From: Candidatus Thiodiazotropha sp. (ex Myrtea sp. 'scaly one' KF741663)
GTDB taxonomy: Bacteria; Pseudomonadota; Gammaproteobacteria; Chromatiales; Chromatiaceae
NCBI GenBank assembly: GCA_025655555.1
Contig: JAHXIQ010000003.1
Span: 530,139-594,138, forward strand
Direction: 5' to 3'
Length of the DNA: 64,000 nt
The translations under genes and the position numbers were made by a program. Positions 29,375 to 39,898 of this stretch are shown here, piece by piece. The notes beneath the pieces were generated by a model. The model saw only the letters and a program-made list of their open reading frames with translations. It had not been told where the DNA came from and did no database searches. Position 1 is the first letter of the stretch. The number at the start of each line of letters is the position of its first letter.

Positions 29375-30286
29375 TTATTCTATCTTTATGAAGGTTCTAT
29401 AATGATCTGGAGTATAATAAGAGGTACCATCACTTCCTCTTACAATTCTTTCAGCTCCTCTGTTTGTCCCTTTTTTATACGGATTAACATCGTATTCTTT
29501 ATATGTTACCTGCCTACCTTGAGAATCTAGTTTTGGTAGCTTCTGAGAATTAGCTCGACCATCATTCTCGTATTTTCTACCACCTTTATAACCTCTTGGT
29601 GGACTTCCATTTCTCTCCTTGATCTGTTTGAGAACGTCACTTACTTTATCTGGAATAACTCCTTTTGCAATTCTTATGACTTTCAGAGAGGTTAATATTA
29701 CCGCGCCAGCAATGTATTCCTCAGGGCCAGGTATAGCTGTACTACCCGCAACTATGGTTGATGCTCCAGCAGACATTATAGCCGCATTACCCATACCACC
29801 AACAGTAAGGGCCTCATCTCTAGTTAATCCTCTACGAAAGGTTTGAATAAATGTTGATAATCGACCATCAGTATCAACGAACTTATATGGGTTATTATTC
29901 GCATAAGCATATCGATTAAATGAATGCACATTCTGAACATTTACACCAATAGGATCAATTCCTGTAAATCTTCCGACCATCGGGTCGTACCAGCGCGCAC
30001 CGAAATAGTTTAAACCGATGTCTGGCTGTTCAAGCTTCCCTGTAAACCACAGACGGTTCTCATCTGTCGTATCCAATATACGTTCACCATAGGGACGATA
30101 GCTTTCACGCCAGACAACCTCACCGCTTCCATCAGTCGCCGCTGCGGGAGACCCCAACATATCAGTATGTATATAACGGACCTTTTCAACCGCCTGAACT
30201 GGCATCGTGAGAAGAATGGCCAAGAAGAAAAGCGTTATTTTCCGTAAGACTGTCTTTGTAACAATTTGCAGCACGTAATTATTCAT
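29375..30286 (-). CDS. Exported Rhs-core protein with C-terminal barnase-like ribonuclease toxin (Rhs 2, small ORF)
   Basis: Signal peptide-like N-terminus, Rhs core YIHTDMLGSPAAATDGSG..RPYGER..GLNYFGARWYDPMVGRFTGIDPIG, C-terminal YKGGRKYENDGR...YKEYDVNPYKKGTNRGAERIVRGSDGTSYYTPDHYRTF. Confidence 0.87.
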   Translation of the reverse strand: MNNYVLQIVTKTVLRKITLFFLAILLTMPVQAVEKVRYIHTDMLGSPAAATDGSGEVVWRESYRPYGERILDTTDENRLWFTGKLEQPDIGLNYFGARWYDPMVGRFTGIDPIGVNVQNVHSFNRYAYANNNPYKFVDTDGRLSTFIQTFRRGLTRDEALTVGGMGNAAIMSAGASTIVAGSTAIPGPEEYIAGAVILTSLKVIRIAKGVIPDKVSDVLKQIKERNGSPPRGYKGGRKYENDGRANSQKLPKLDSQGRQVTYKEYDVNPYKKGTNRGAERIVRGSDGTSYYTPDHYRTFIKIE

Positions 30287-30301
30287 TTCTCAGCCCTCTC
30301 C

Positions 30302-33300
30302 CTAGTTCAACAACAGACCTGTAACAATCACGATCAACGCCGCCGTATAGGGGGAGTTTGTGACTTCCACAGGGTTTGATGCCACGGAATAACCACTACA
30401 GGCAAAATCATTACAGGCTCGTAATCGATAGTGATAGGTTCCATTATGTTTTGCAGTTACATCAGCACTTAATCCAAGACCGGTGTAGGCCATCACCGGG
30501 TTTGTAAACGTGCTGTTGGTTGCCTCCTGCAGCTCATATCTTGTTACCGTTCCAGTCGTGCTATCCCAGGTAACGGTGTAGTCTCCCGTACTATTGGACA
30601 AGGGAACACTCATACTTGCGGGTATCGCTGGTGCATGTCGGACGATTGCCGGGTTTCCAGCCACCGTAGGATTACTGCATGCCGCTTGATTGCAAGCGAC
30701 AACACGATAATAGTAGGTAGCATCCGCCGTTTTTCCCGTTACACCATATGAAAGTGCGGTACCCTGATAGATAAGGTCTTCACCACTGAAGCTGGAATTG
30801 GTTGCTTCATACAGTTTATAGCCAGTGACAATTCCGCTGACCCCACTCCAACTCACCGTGTAGCTGCTGCCCGTTACCTGGGCCGGGACGACTAGATTTG
30901 CAGGTGCATCAGGTACAATCAGTACCGATACGCCCTGTGAAGCTTCCACATAGGAACTACAATTACCCCCGTTACATGCACGAACACGGTAGTAGTAGGT
31001 GCCGTCGCCCTTACCATTGATAATTAGTGGTGAAGTCGATGAGGTATAGCTTTGGTTTATGGCGGTGAAATCAGCCTGTAGGGATTCTTGGATCTGATAT
31101 TCCGTCACTGTACCTTCGGAGAGTGTCCAACTGACGTTGTATGAGCCTGTGCCGCTGCTTGAAGGTACAGACACGGAAGCCGGCATACAGGGCGCTGAGC
31201 TGACACCAATAACTGCGCAGTCACTGCTGTTTGCCTGATAATCGCCACATTCGCTGCCATTGCAGGCACGCACGAAATAGTAGTATGTCCCACTCGGTGC
31301 GGACAGGCTGTAGCTCAACGCAGAACCTGAATAGACAAGCTCACCGGCCTCGGGTGCAAACGGATCTGCCGATTGAACTACCTCATAGTGCGTAAGATTG
31401 CCAGTTGCCGCTCCCCAACTCACCGTATGATTTCCGGCGCCATCTGGCGTACTGACACTTATGCTGGGTGGCGTAGTCGGTACGTCTGATATTGTTGCAA
31501 TCAACTGATTAGTAAGATAGACATACTCTTTCTGGAAATTAAGTGAAGTATCATATTCTCCCAAGAGTTTGTCAGCGGTGTCGTAGAAGAAGAAAGTGGA
31601 TCTGCCGTCTTTACTCGATTTAGCCAGCCTCTTATCTCCATCGTAAAAATAATAAACTGGAAGCCCACTTCCCGTCACTGATGTTAGGACACTGTTATCG
31701 TTGTAGTTAAAGATCCTGCTACCATCACTACTAATATTGCCATAGTCATCATATTGGTAGCTTCTCGACACAGAACCACTAATGCCGTCCAGCCGTTCAC
31801 TAGTTGGATTGTAAATATATGACAGACTTACACTTCCGAGCGTCTTCGACTCAATGTTTCCCCTCGTATCATAAACAATCTTGTTTAAGGCGTGCGTCCC
31901 ACCCCAAGGTCCCGTTATTGATGACAGTCGATTCGCTGCATCATACTCAGGATCTATATTGTATACAGTATTATGAAGATCAGTTATTAAGTCTATATTT
32001 CCTAGGTTGTCGTAGTTATAGTCCCATCCAGACAGAATATTGCTACTAAGATCTGTCGTCTTCAATACATCTGTCCATTGCCGAGATGTCAGCGTTGAAG
32101 TTGTAATTGTGTTATTCGCATACCTTATCTCTTTTACCTGGCCATTTGGATGATGCTTGATAGTGTTTGCGTAAGAACCTACAGATGTAGGCCTACCAAG
32201 CACATCTGGATTATATGCAACTACTCGTCCGCTTGGATAATTAAGTGATTGCATTTGATCAAGATTGTTTATGACGTAGTCAAACTCTATGGATTGTTGA
32301 CCAATCGTTAGTACCGACAGATCCAGATTGTCAGTGACATCATAGGTAAAGTCTCGCGTTATATCGTCCACATAATTTATGACCTTATCCTTATTACCAT
32401 TGCCGTCGTAGACGTACTGAATATCAGGAGTAACAGGTGGACTAATGCAGTTAGCAGGTGGAAAATATATTTTTTCGAGTCGATTTAGGTTGTCGTATCT
32501 AAAGCATGTATCACCAGATGCTCCGACTCTACGTGTCACTGGATTACCTACAGTATCTCTTGTATAGACTGTACTTCCAGTTTCAGGGTCTGATACCGAC
32601 TTGAGAAAGAGATTGTTATCATAATAGTATCTCCTTACTTTACCATCTATAGAGATACTATCGACCATATCAAGTTTATTTCTTGCAATATCAACGACAA
32701 TACCCTCTGGTGCTTCGATCTTTGTCAGTGAATTCTCATCGGGGTTACCGTAAGCGCGGTATGTATGATAGGTAACATTGTTCCTTTCGTCCGTTATTTT
32801 AATTCTGTTACCTGACAAGTACTCTAATTGCTTGCTCGCCTCTCCTGTATTTGTACTGGTTGCGCCATGATAAATATAGCGTGAGCGACCAAGCACATCA
32901 TAAGTATATCTTGTTCCAATCGAGCCACCTGGATATGACTCAAAGACTAATCTATTAAGTGCGTCATATTTTCCAGTAGTGACAATATTAACTTCTGGAA
33001 TCGATGTGTCCTGTTTAGTAATGGAAATAACATTACCAAACCCATCAAATATTGCCGATTCACGATAATTACCACGCGTAACGACACGGTTTTGTATCGT
33101 TGGTCTTGTGATTGTTACATCTGTTTTAGGGGATGGTAAATTGATCGAATCGACCCGATTTAACTCGTCATATGTATAATTTGTAGTTATGTCTCGTCCG
33201 TTTTGCTCCCACTGAATCGTCCCTGTGCTGTTGACAGCCCTCACTATTCCTGTTCCGTCAGGATAGTCCACATCACGCGCTGTCCCTCTGGAATAATCTC

Positions 33301-35068
33301 TGTAGTATGTGGTATTTGATCGACTGTCGGTTTCAGTATATAGATCTCCCCCGATGTTATGGTAATCATAAGTCGATATAACACCATTCTCATTCAGTAT
33401 ATTGAGCTTTCCTGTTTTATTACCTGAGGAAAAAAACGTTCTTATTGTTGATGAACTGATCGTTGCGCCATCTACTGTTGCCGCATTAACGACAGTTTCG
33501 TTTTTTAATGTTCCTATGATCCACTTTGTAATATTATCGAAATACGTGATGTTTGTAGTCTTCGATACATTTCCAGGTGTACCTGTCTCGATGATGGTTT
33601 TTGGATTACCATATGTATCAAAATTCAGGTAATCTGTAGTAAAACTATTTCCATCTCGCGTTATTGTTTTACGATCGAGGATTGGAGCATATATATATTG
33701 ATCTGTCAGATCTCTAGGACCTGTATAGTTCTCATCTGAGATGATACGGCTAGTCCAATCAAAGATTTCTGTTTGTGTTCCGCCACCGCCAGTAAGGGTC
33801 TTCTCATGCAGTAGACCAATTCTCCATACCTCGCCTGGGGCAGCCGCATCATATCCATAGTGTTTATATGTATATGTACCATCAGGAGCAGAAATCGTTG
33901 TGGTATCAAAGTCATTGAATGAAGTACTTTTTTGGTAGGAATATGTCCAAGTTCCTCCATTGATATTTGGCCCTGATGTGTTTTTTGTATAAATTGACGT
34001 ACTCGCAATACCATCGCTCGAATCAAAATTGTTATGTAGGTATGTATAGTTTATTTTCCCACCTTTAGGATATGTGACCTCCCCAATAGAAAATCTTCCA
34101 GGTGTACTAATATATAGATTGCTTTCATTGATGATATATTTATAGCCCCAAGACCCAGTTTCAGTAGTCGACCCCGGAAGATCAACCGATACAAGACGAT
34201 ATTCTTCTGAGTTATTAACTTGATCATAACCATAGGTTACCACCTGAGGTGGAGATTGGGTGTTTGCTGAAGCTGTTCTCAGTCTCATGCTTTTATACGT
34301 TGCTGGGTTATCATTAGTATAATCAAAAGAAATAGTAACACCTTGAGAAGTCACTGATGTAATAAAAGGCTTTTTGTTATAATTATGGAATAGGTCATAT
34401 TGATCACCCTTATAATTCACAGTGATCACATTATTCGCAGCATCCTTAATAGTTTTCGTATACCAGTAGTATAATCCTGAGTCACCTACAACTTTACGTG
34501 ACATCTCATATACATAACCATCAGGTGATTTTACAGTCCAATTATCACCCTGAAATGAAGTGCCTGAGCAGTTTGCGATCCAATTGTTCTTCGATACATA
34601 TTCATAACCACCACTCAAGGTTGTGTTTCTACGATATACAAATACTTCTTCTTTGCCATCTGGTAGTTGAAGTACAGGGTTATCATTCGTGTTAGTTAGA
34701 TCATGACCACTGCAGGATTCCGTACCACTACGCTTTATTCGACCATAGTGAACAGTCCAACCAAATCCCATAATTGATTGAGGATCTTGATTAACAAGTT
34801 CATCATCCATGCTGGTGTAAGAACGCTGCACCATTAGGTCCATACCGCCGTTACCCGGTATATAGAGATCAACATAGTGAAGTTGTAGTTTTCCTGTGAA
34901 GGGATCGATATATTCAGAAAAATTCTGATCAATATAATCTCGATTGGGATTTATGCCGGGTTCAGAGTAATAATCTGGTACAAGAGCAGATTTGGATACT
35001 GTCGCTATCGAAGAAAAGAACAGTCCAAGTAATATATATCGAATAATATTATTTAATGCATATTGCAT
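30302..35068 (-). CDS. Large Rhs/YD-repeat exported shell protein with C-terminal FN3-like repeats (Rhs 2, large ORF)
   Basis: Signal peptide, YD repeats throughout, four ~90 aa FN3-like repeats (..TVSW....TxYEVQES..YYYRVRACN; ~30302-31487), hydrophobic tail VTGLLLN. Confidence 0.88.
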   Translation of the reverse strand: MQYALNNIIRYILLGLFFSSIATVSKSALVPDYYSEPGINPNRDYIDQNFSEYIDPFTGKLQLHYVDLYIPGNGGMDLMVQRSYTSMDDELVNQDPQSIMGFGWTVHYGRIKRSGTESCSGHDLTNTNDNPVLQLPDGKEEVFVYRRNTTLSGGYEYVSKNNWIANCSGTSFQGDNWTVKSPDGYVYEMSRKVVGDSGLYYWYTKTIKDAANNVITVNYKGDQYDLFHNYNKKPFITSVTSQGVTISFDYTNDNPATYKSMRLRTASANTQSPPQVVTYGYDQVNNSEEYRLVSVDLPGSTTETGSWGYKYIINESNLYISTPGRFSIGEVTYPKGGKINYTYLHNNFDSSDGIASTSIYTKNTSGPNINGGTWTYSYQKSTSFNDFDTTTISAPDGTYTYKHYGYDAAAPGEVWRIGLLHEKTLTGGGGTQTEIFDWTSRIISDENYTGPRDLTDQYIYAPILDRKTITRDGNSFTTDYLNFDTYGNPKTIIETGTPGNVSKTTNITYFDNITKWIIGTLKNETVVNAATVDGATISSSTIRTFFSSGNKTGKLNILNENGVISTYDYHNIGGDLYTETDSRSNTTYYRDYSRGTARDVDYPDGTGIVRAVNSTGTIQWEQNGRDITTNYTYDELNRVDSINLPSPKTDVTITRPTIQNRVVTRGNYRESAIFDGFGNVISITKQDTSIPEVNIVTTGKYDALNRLVFESYPGGSIGTRYTYDVLGRSRYIYHGATSTNTGEASKQLEYLSGNRIKITDERNNVTYHTYRAYGNPDENSLTKIEAPEGIVVDIARNKLDMVDSISIDGKVRRYYYDNNLFLKSVSDPETGSTVYTRDTVGNPVTRRVGASGDTCFRYDNLNRLEKIYFPPANCISPPVTPDIQYVYDGNGNKDKVINYVDDITRDFTYDVTDNLDLSVLTIGQQSIEFDYVINNLDQMQSLNYPSGRVVAYNPDVLGRPTSVGSYANTIKHHPNGQVKEIRYANNTITTSTLTSRQWTDVLKTTDLSSNILSGWDYNYDNLGNIDLITDLHNTVYNIDPEYDAANRLSSITGPWGGTHALNKIVYDTRGNIESKTLGSVSLSYIYNPTSERLDGISGSVSRSYQYDDYGNISSDGSRIFNYNDNSVLTSVTGSGLPVYYFYDGDKRLAKSSKDGRSTFFFYDTADKLLGEYDTSLNFQKEYVYLTNQLIATISDVPTTPPSISVSTPDGAGNHTVSWGAATGNLTHYEVVQSADPFAPEAGELVYSGSALSYSLSAPSGTYYYFVRACNGSECGDYQANSSDCAVIGVSSAPCMPASVSVPSSSGTGSYNVSWTLSEGTVTEYQIQESLQADFTAINQSYTSSTSPLIINGKGDGTYYYRVRACNGGNCSSYVEASQGVSVLIVPDAPANLVVPAQVTGSSYTVSWSGVSGIVTGYKLYEATNSSFSGEDLIYQGTALSYGVTGKTADATYYYRVVACNQAACSNPTVAGNPAIVRHAPAIPASMSVPLSNSTGDYTVTWDSTTGTVTRYELQEATNSTFTNPVMAYTGLGLSADVTAKHNGTYHYRLRACNDFACSGYSVASNPVEVTNSPYTAALIVIVTGLLLN

Positions 35069-35348
35069 ACAAAGATCCCTCTGCAATAATAATTGTTTAT
35101 TTGAAAATAACCGCTATATAGCGTCTCATGCACTCAAATGGTTTTGCATATCTATGGATCATTTGGGACGTTCAGTATATATACAAGACGTCTAATAGAA
35201 TTGCCGTTTGTCATTGATGCACCCAAGGTTAGCAGTAACACTACAATACCTATTGCAGGACATTCATTGAAAAATGACATACACATAATATATGCATTAT
35301 TCTCTAATAGAGAATATATGTGGCACAACTAAATAAGGATAATCCATT

Positions 35349-35699
35349 TTATGGCAGTTGATTCGTTAAGTAGATAAATGAGTCTCCTAAACTACCAAAT
35401 ATTGGTGTATCGCCATCACATGAGCCTGGGTGAATTCTTACGGCTTTACCTGACGCTAATGCTGTCATCGCTATACTGAGAACTTGTGTTTTCGCGTCAT
35501 GTGTTGGTTCCAGGTCAATTCTCACACTTCCACTGCATGACGATATAGCTCTATCAAAGAAAACAAATATCGCCCCAGTTTCATAGGTACCTACCCCAGT
35601 CACATTAGCTTTGACTGATGGTAGTGTATTGGCTTCTACTGCTCCCACCACTGTAAGAAACAATATAAATAATATTCTGTTGCTTTTTGTATATTTCAT
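35349..35699 (-). CDS. Small secreted cassette-family protein
   Basis: Signal peptide; KTQVLSIAMTALASGKAVRIHPGSC. Confidence 0.7.
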   Translation of the reverse strand: MKYTKSNRILFILFLTVVGAVEANTLPSVKANVTGVGTYETGAIFVFFDRAISSCSGSVRIDLEPTHDAKTQVLSIAMTALASGKAVRIHPGSCDGDTPIFGSLGDSFIYLTNQLP

Positions 35700-35755
35700 T
35701 ATTGATATTACCTTATTATTGGCAAATATATGTCACTACATTTAGGCATAGCTAT

Positions 35756-36100
35756 CTAGTTTGCTCTTAAATCTGCTGTCATGCCTGTAGCATCACATTG
35801 CTCACCTATCCCATTCTTGTCAATCACAATCCCCATATCAACGCCTGTGGTTAAACTTGTCAGTGCCATTGCGTATGCGTTTTTTACTTGGTCTGCCCCT
35901 AGTGAGTTAACAAAAAAATGAGCATACTTATACTCACAGTCATCAAGTGCTGAATTCTTAAAGGTTACTATAAAGCTACCATCATTTTGCAAAAGAGCAA
36001 TTCTTGCTACTTTTCCTACATACCATTGATTTGCTGCATTGACATTAAATGCAGTGAAATACAAAGCAACAGCGGCCATTACAACTGATATTTTTCTCAT
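35756..36100 (-). CDS. Small secreted cassette-family protein
   Basis: Signal peptide MRKISVVMAAVALYFTAFNVNA; VKNAYAMALTSLTTGVDMGIVID. Confidence 0.7.
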   Translation of the reverse strand: MRKISVVMAAVALYFTAFNVNAANQWYVGKVARIALLQNDGSFIVTFKNSALDDCEYKYAHFFVNSLGADQVKNAYAMALTSLTTGVDMGIVIDKNGIGEQCDATGMTADLRAN

Positions 36101-36159
36101 AGAATTCACCTGCTTCTTTATTTATCTAAATGAATATATGTCTTCTCTATAGTACAGTT

Positions 36160-36474
36160 CTATTCAATATAGATGCTGTATCCATAACATTGGGTTCCTG
36201 TACCACCTGGCTGTGTATAACCTAACCTTACTGTTTTCCCGGACAATTTTGCTGCCATTGCAATACTGGCACTCAAATCTAATTCTTTTTCATCATTAAA
36301 ATATATACCGTTATAGGAACAACCATTCGTATTCGGGCTTATGCCAACGTAAACTCTTGAACTATCTTCTTCAGAACCAACCATACCTACCGTGACATTC
36401 GTTTGATTTATTGCATAAACATGACTACTAATCACAAATAGTGATGCGAAAATAGCTTTTAAGAAATACTTCAT
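36160..36474 (-). CDS. Small secreted cassette-family protein
   Basis: Signal peptide; ELDLSASIAMAAKLSGKTVRLGYTQPGGTGTQC. Confidence 0.7.
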   Translation of the reverse strand: MKYFLKAIFASLFVISSHVYAINQTNVTVGMVGSEEDSSRVYVGISPNTNGCSYNGIYFNDEKELDLSASIAMAAKLSGKTVRLGYTQPGGTGTQCYGYSIYIE

Positions 36475-36565
36475 TATTTACCTTCAATAGCTTCATAACA
36501 TCAATCTTAAATAGTTAATATAAGCTCTACGGCTTTGAGTTCTAAAAATGCATAATCTTACAACT

Positions 36566-36911
36566 ATTTAAGAATATATATAGACTGAATTCGTGACCCC
36601 CACCCAGGATCTAAGCATCCTGTATTATCGATTTCAATCTGAACTGATTTGTCTGCCATTAACGCGGCTAGCGCGACAGACAAAACCTCTTTTTATCCCA
36701 CCATTGCCAGGTCAATCTTATAAACGCTAGTACCACATAAACTTACTGTATCTGTGTGAACATACACAGCACCATAAGCGGGATCCTCTATGGTTGACAC
36801 CATGTTATATGGTCGAATCTTTGAGATTTTTAATGGCTGAGTCGTAGGTTCCGCAGATACCAATACTGGCAACAGCAAAACTATCATTACTAAGTATTTC
36901 AACACTAACAC
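36566..36911 (-). pseudogene. Small secreted cassette-family protein interrupted by an in-frame TAA
   Basis: MLVLKYLVMIVLLLPVLVSAEP...CGTSVYKIDLAMVG*KEVLSVALAALMADKSVQIEIDNTGCLDPGWGSRIQSIYILK in one frame. Confidence 0.75.
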
Positions 36912-37035
36912 CCTACATTCTAGTAATGTAAATTCAATTTATTGAAATCATTATGACTCTGTATTTAATACTTGTCGTACTTAAATATTGAAATACATTA
37001 TTCCTGATTTATATACAATGATGACTTCTAATTGC

Positions 37036-37371
37036 TTAAAAAAAGCCATGATTCCATGTTTCAACCGCCTGGCCGTTATATACACCACAGACCCCTAAGC
37101 CATAGGCAGTAATAGTAGCTCCAGTAATTTTTCCATACTTAGGACAGCCTTCCCCCCTTTTGTACTGGCATCAACTCCAAATGCATTCCTATAAGAATTA
37201 TGTACACATGTTGCTGGTTCATTACCTACTTGCTGATCAAAGTAGATCATCGCTTTACCGTCAACATCCACTCTAACCTGTACTATCTTTGCGTCGGCCA
37301 CAGCGCCGATTGCAAATACATCTAAAGCTCCAAGTAAACATACTATTTATGTTGCAATTCTTATCATGTGG
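37036..37371 (-). pseudogene. Small secreted cassette-family protein, frameshifted with a stop in the signal peptide
   Basis: MIRIAT*IVCLLGALDVFAIGAVADAKIVQVRVDVDGKAMIYFDQQVGNEPATC..., then a shift to ...ITGATITAYGLGVCGVYNGQAVETWNHGFF. Confidence 0.6.
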
Positions 37372-37899
37372 TTCACCGTAGGTCTGGGATTGTCCTTATA
37401 AGGTATGAGGCCGTGCACTCGACTATCCTGGCCATTCCTTTAATGCACCAGTTATCCTGTGATTACTCGCAAGCACAAGGCTAGGTGTTAAATAGTGACG
37501 TTTACTAAGATATTGATAAAATTGTAGTTTCCAGGAATGTATTACAGACTTACATTCCTGGGTAATGATTCGGGGAATTTGGAAAAAATTGTGGGGAGTC
37601 ATCTCGGCTTGGCCAATCTTCGCTTCCATTCTGTCGAGTGTCCTTATGACCATACCAAGCTAACGATACTTCTTTTTATATCATTTCGTTTCGAAACACA
37701 AGCCCACGTGCGCAGTTATACTTATGTAAGACTGTGATAGCCTGCAGAAGCACTTTAGACTAAGTCTAAGAGGGGTAAATAAGTATCTTGTTCCTACCAG
37801 CTTTTATGCACTGGTAGTTTGACTATTAGTGAAACTATCCAGCAGCTATAGGCCTACAATACCATTAATAACGTGGTCCAGGGTTTTGTTACACCCCAG

Positions 37900-38545
37900 T
37901 TAAGCCGCTTTCTTCTGCTCCATCAGTTGCCGTTCATAGTCGTTGGGACTCACGTAATCCATGTATGAATGCAGGCGGCGGCTATTATAGAAAATGGACA
38001 TGTAATCCAGGATGTCCTGCTGGACCTCGTAGCGCGACTGGTAGCTCCTCCATTGCACACGTTCCTGTTTCAAGCTGCCGAAGAAACTCTCAACGACGGC
38101 GTGTACCCCAAGGGCAGGCTTCGCGCTCTTAGTATTCACCTTTCCGGCTCATGTGCCCTCGATGCCATGGTCGTTTAGCAATCGCTTGAAGGCCTTGCTG
38201 GCAAACTGTGAGCCGCGATCCGAGTGGTTGATCAGTCCGATCTTAGGCTGACGACGCCAGATCGCCATTTGTAAGGCATCGCAAAACAACTGGGCCTTCA
38301 TTCTGGCACTCATGCTGCAGCCCACCACTTTCCGGGTACACAGGTCGATCACAACGGCCAGATAGAGCCAGCCCTCCTGGAACCAGACATAGGTGATATC
38401 GGCCGCATAGACTTGGTCTGGCTGGTCGATGTCAAATCTACGCTCAACCAGGTTTTTAAACACCGGCTGCTTGTGGTTGCTGTTCGTCGTCACCTTGTAT
38501 TTCTTGCGATGGCGCACCTGCACATTCGCTTCATTTTTGTCTAGA
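37900..38545 (-). mobile_element. Truncated, frameshifted IS3-family transposase (OrfB)
   Basis: VYAADITYVWFQEGWLYLAVVIDLCTRKVVG...INHSDRGSQFASKAF...VVESFFGSLKQERVQWRSYQSRYEVQQDILDYMSIFYNSRRLHSYMDYVSPNDYE split over two ORFs. Confidence 0.92.
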
Positions 38546-38849
38546 ACCAAATAGCACTCACCTCACAGCGACCTGTCGATAGCACCGTCTCTAAATAATT
38601 AATATTTATTGTGGTTCCGGAGGCTCTTGCCATCAGAATCATACTAACCCACTCTTTTGCGACAGGTGAATCCATTGAAAATTGAAATTGCCAGTCAGCA
38701 GTTCCGCAACCTGCTTGCGGATTAACAAGCCCTATCAGGACGTCACTATTAGCGCTAATATAAAAGTGTTTAATCTCCCCACTACCTCCAGCTGCATTTG
38801 CCGTCCCGATAGCGAGCATCAACATAGATAGTACTACTATTATTTTCAT
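38541..38849 (-). CDS. Small secreted cassette-family protein, 3' end fused to the IS3 remnant
   Basis: Signal peptide; KEWVSMILMARASGTTININYLETVLSTGRCEVSAIWF, with the stop near the IS junction. Confidence 0.65.
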   Translation of the reverse strand: MKIIVVLSMLMLAIGTANAAGGSGEIKHFYISANSDVLIGLVNPQAGCGTADWQFQFSMDSPVAKEWVSMILMARASGTTININYLETVLSTGRCEVSAIWF

Positions 38850-38922
38850 TAATTACTCCTTACTTTATTAAAAATAAACAGTGGTATTAACGAGCCACAC
38901 TACCTCGATAACATTTTTATGT

Positions 38923-39273
38923 TTAATTCTTGAAATACAGATAGTTCGCAATTACTGCCGCATGACCTGAACCACAAAGTGAATTATGACCTGCATATAT
39001 TGTTCTGCCTGATGCTAATGCAGTAAGGAGAGTGCTGTAAAATTCTTTTTGGAAGTTATTGGACGTATCTACCTTGAAATGCCACATATCAGATTCTGAA
39101 ACACCACAATCTGAACTTGGAAAAGTGCTACTTCCAGAATCAGGTGTTAACTTAAACAAAATAAGGCCTTGCTCATTGATATGTAAATTCTTTACCTGAC
39201 CATAAAGAGTGCCACTTGCTTGTGCATCAATAGATATAACAAATATAAGTAAAACCAACAATTTTCTAAACAT
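38923..39273 (-). CDS. Small secreted cassette-family protein
   Basis: Signal peptide MFRKLLVLLIFVISIDAQA; KEFYSTLLTALASGRTIYAGHNSLC. Confidence 0.72.
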   Translation of the reverse strand: MFRKLLVLLIFVISIDAQASGTLYGQVKNLHINEQGLILFKLTPDSGSSTFPSSDCGVSESDMWHFKVDTSNNFQKEFYSTLLTALASGRTIYAGHNSLCGSGHAAVIANYLYFKN

Positions 39274-39410
39274 ATTCTTTTTCCTTTGTACTAGTTTATA
39301 TTACTTGCTTCTGTAAGGAGCTTATTCTCAAAGCAAGAGTGGTATAAATGGCGAGAATCGTTAATATAGAGTAGGTTTGTTTAACACCATCGAAAAGCTG
39401 CAATTGTCAG

Positions 39411-39722
39411 CTATTTGATTGCATTTATTCGGTGAATTTTATGAGCCGTATAACCGTTTATGTTTTCTGTACTATCATGGCAATGCAAGTTGAACGTTTT
39501 ACCCGACATATAAAGAGCTAAAACCAACGAATACAACTCCTTTTCAGCTAATGTGACATAGCATTTTTGATCAGTTTCAAGAATAAGAAGCGCGTACCCT
39601 GCATTAGAACTCTCCCATTGTACAAACTCCTTGATGGTAGTATTACCTGGTTGAACCCAACCCCACGATCTAAATGAACCAAACACCATCAATAAAACAA
39701 ATATTGCCTTTAATATTTTCAT
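39411..39722 (-). CDS. Small secreted cassette-family protein
   Basis: Signal peptide MKILKAIFVLLMVFGSFRSWG; KELYSLVLALYMSGKTFNLHC. Confidence 0.7.
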   Translation of the reverse strand: MKILKAIFVLLMVFGSFRSWGWVQPGNTTIKEFVQWESSNAGYALLILETDQKCYVTLAEKELYSLVLALYMSGKTFNLHCHDSTENINGYTAHKIHRINAIK

Positions 39723-39898
39723 ATAATACCTCAATAGTTTACATTTTTAGCTTACACTGCCTTCAACGAAGCAGGCGCGATCGCTTAGTGTCGACTGCTG
39801 CCTATTGTAATACGCAGTGCGAAGGTCTGCTGTGGAGTGTTCAGAAATACACACTCCTTGAGTCTCGAGCGTCCGCCTATGGCCGAAACCGGTAAATA

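Noticed and set aside
31804-35332. Many short + strand ORFs antisense to the Rhs genes
   Set aside because: Shadow ORFs of a clearly coding minus-strand frame; no recognisable motifs.
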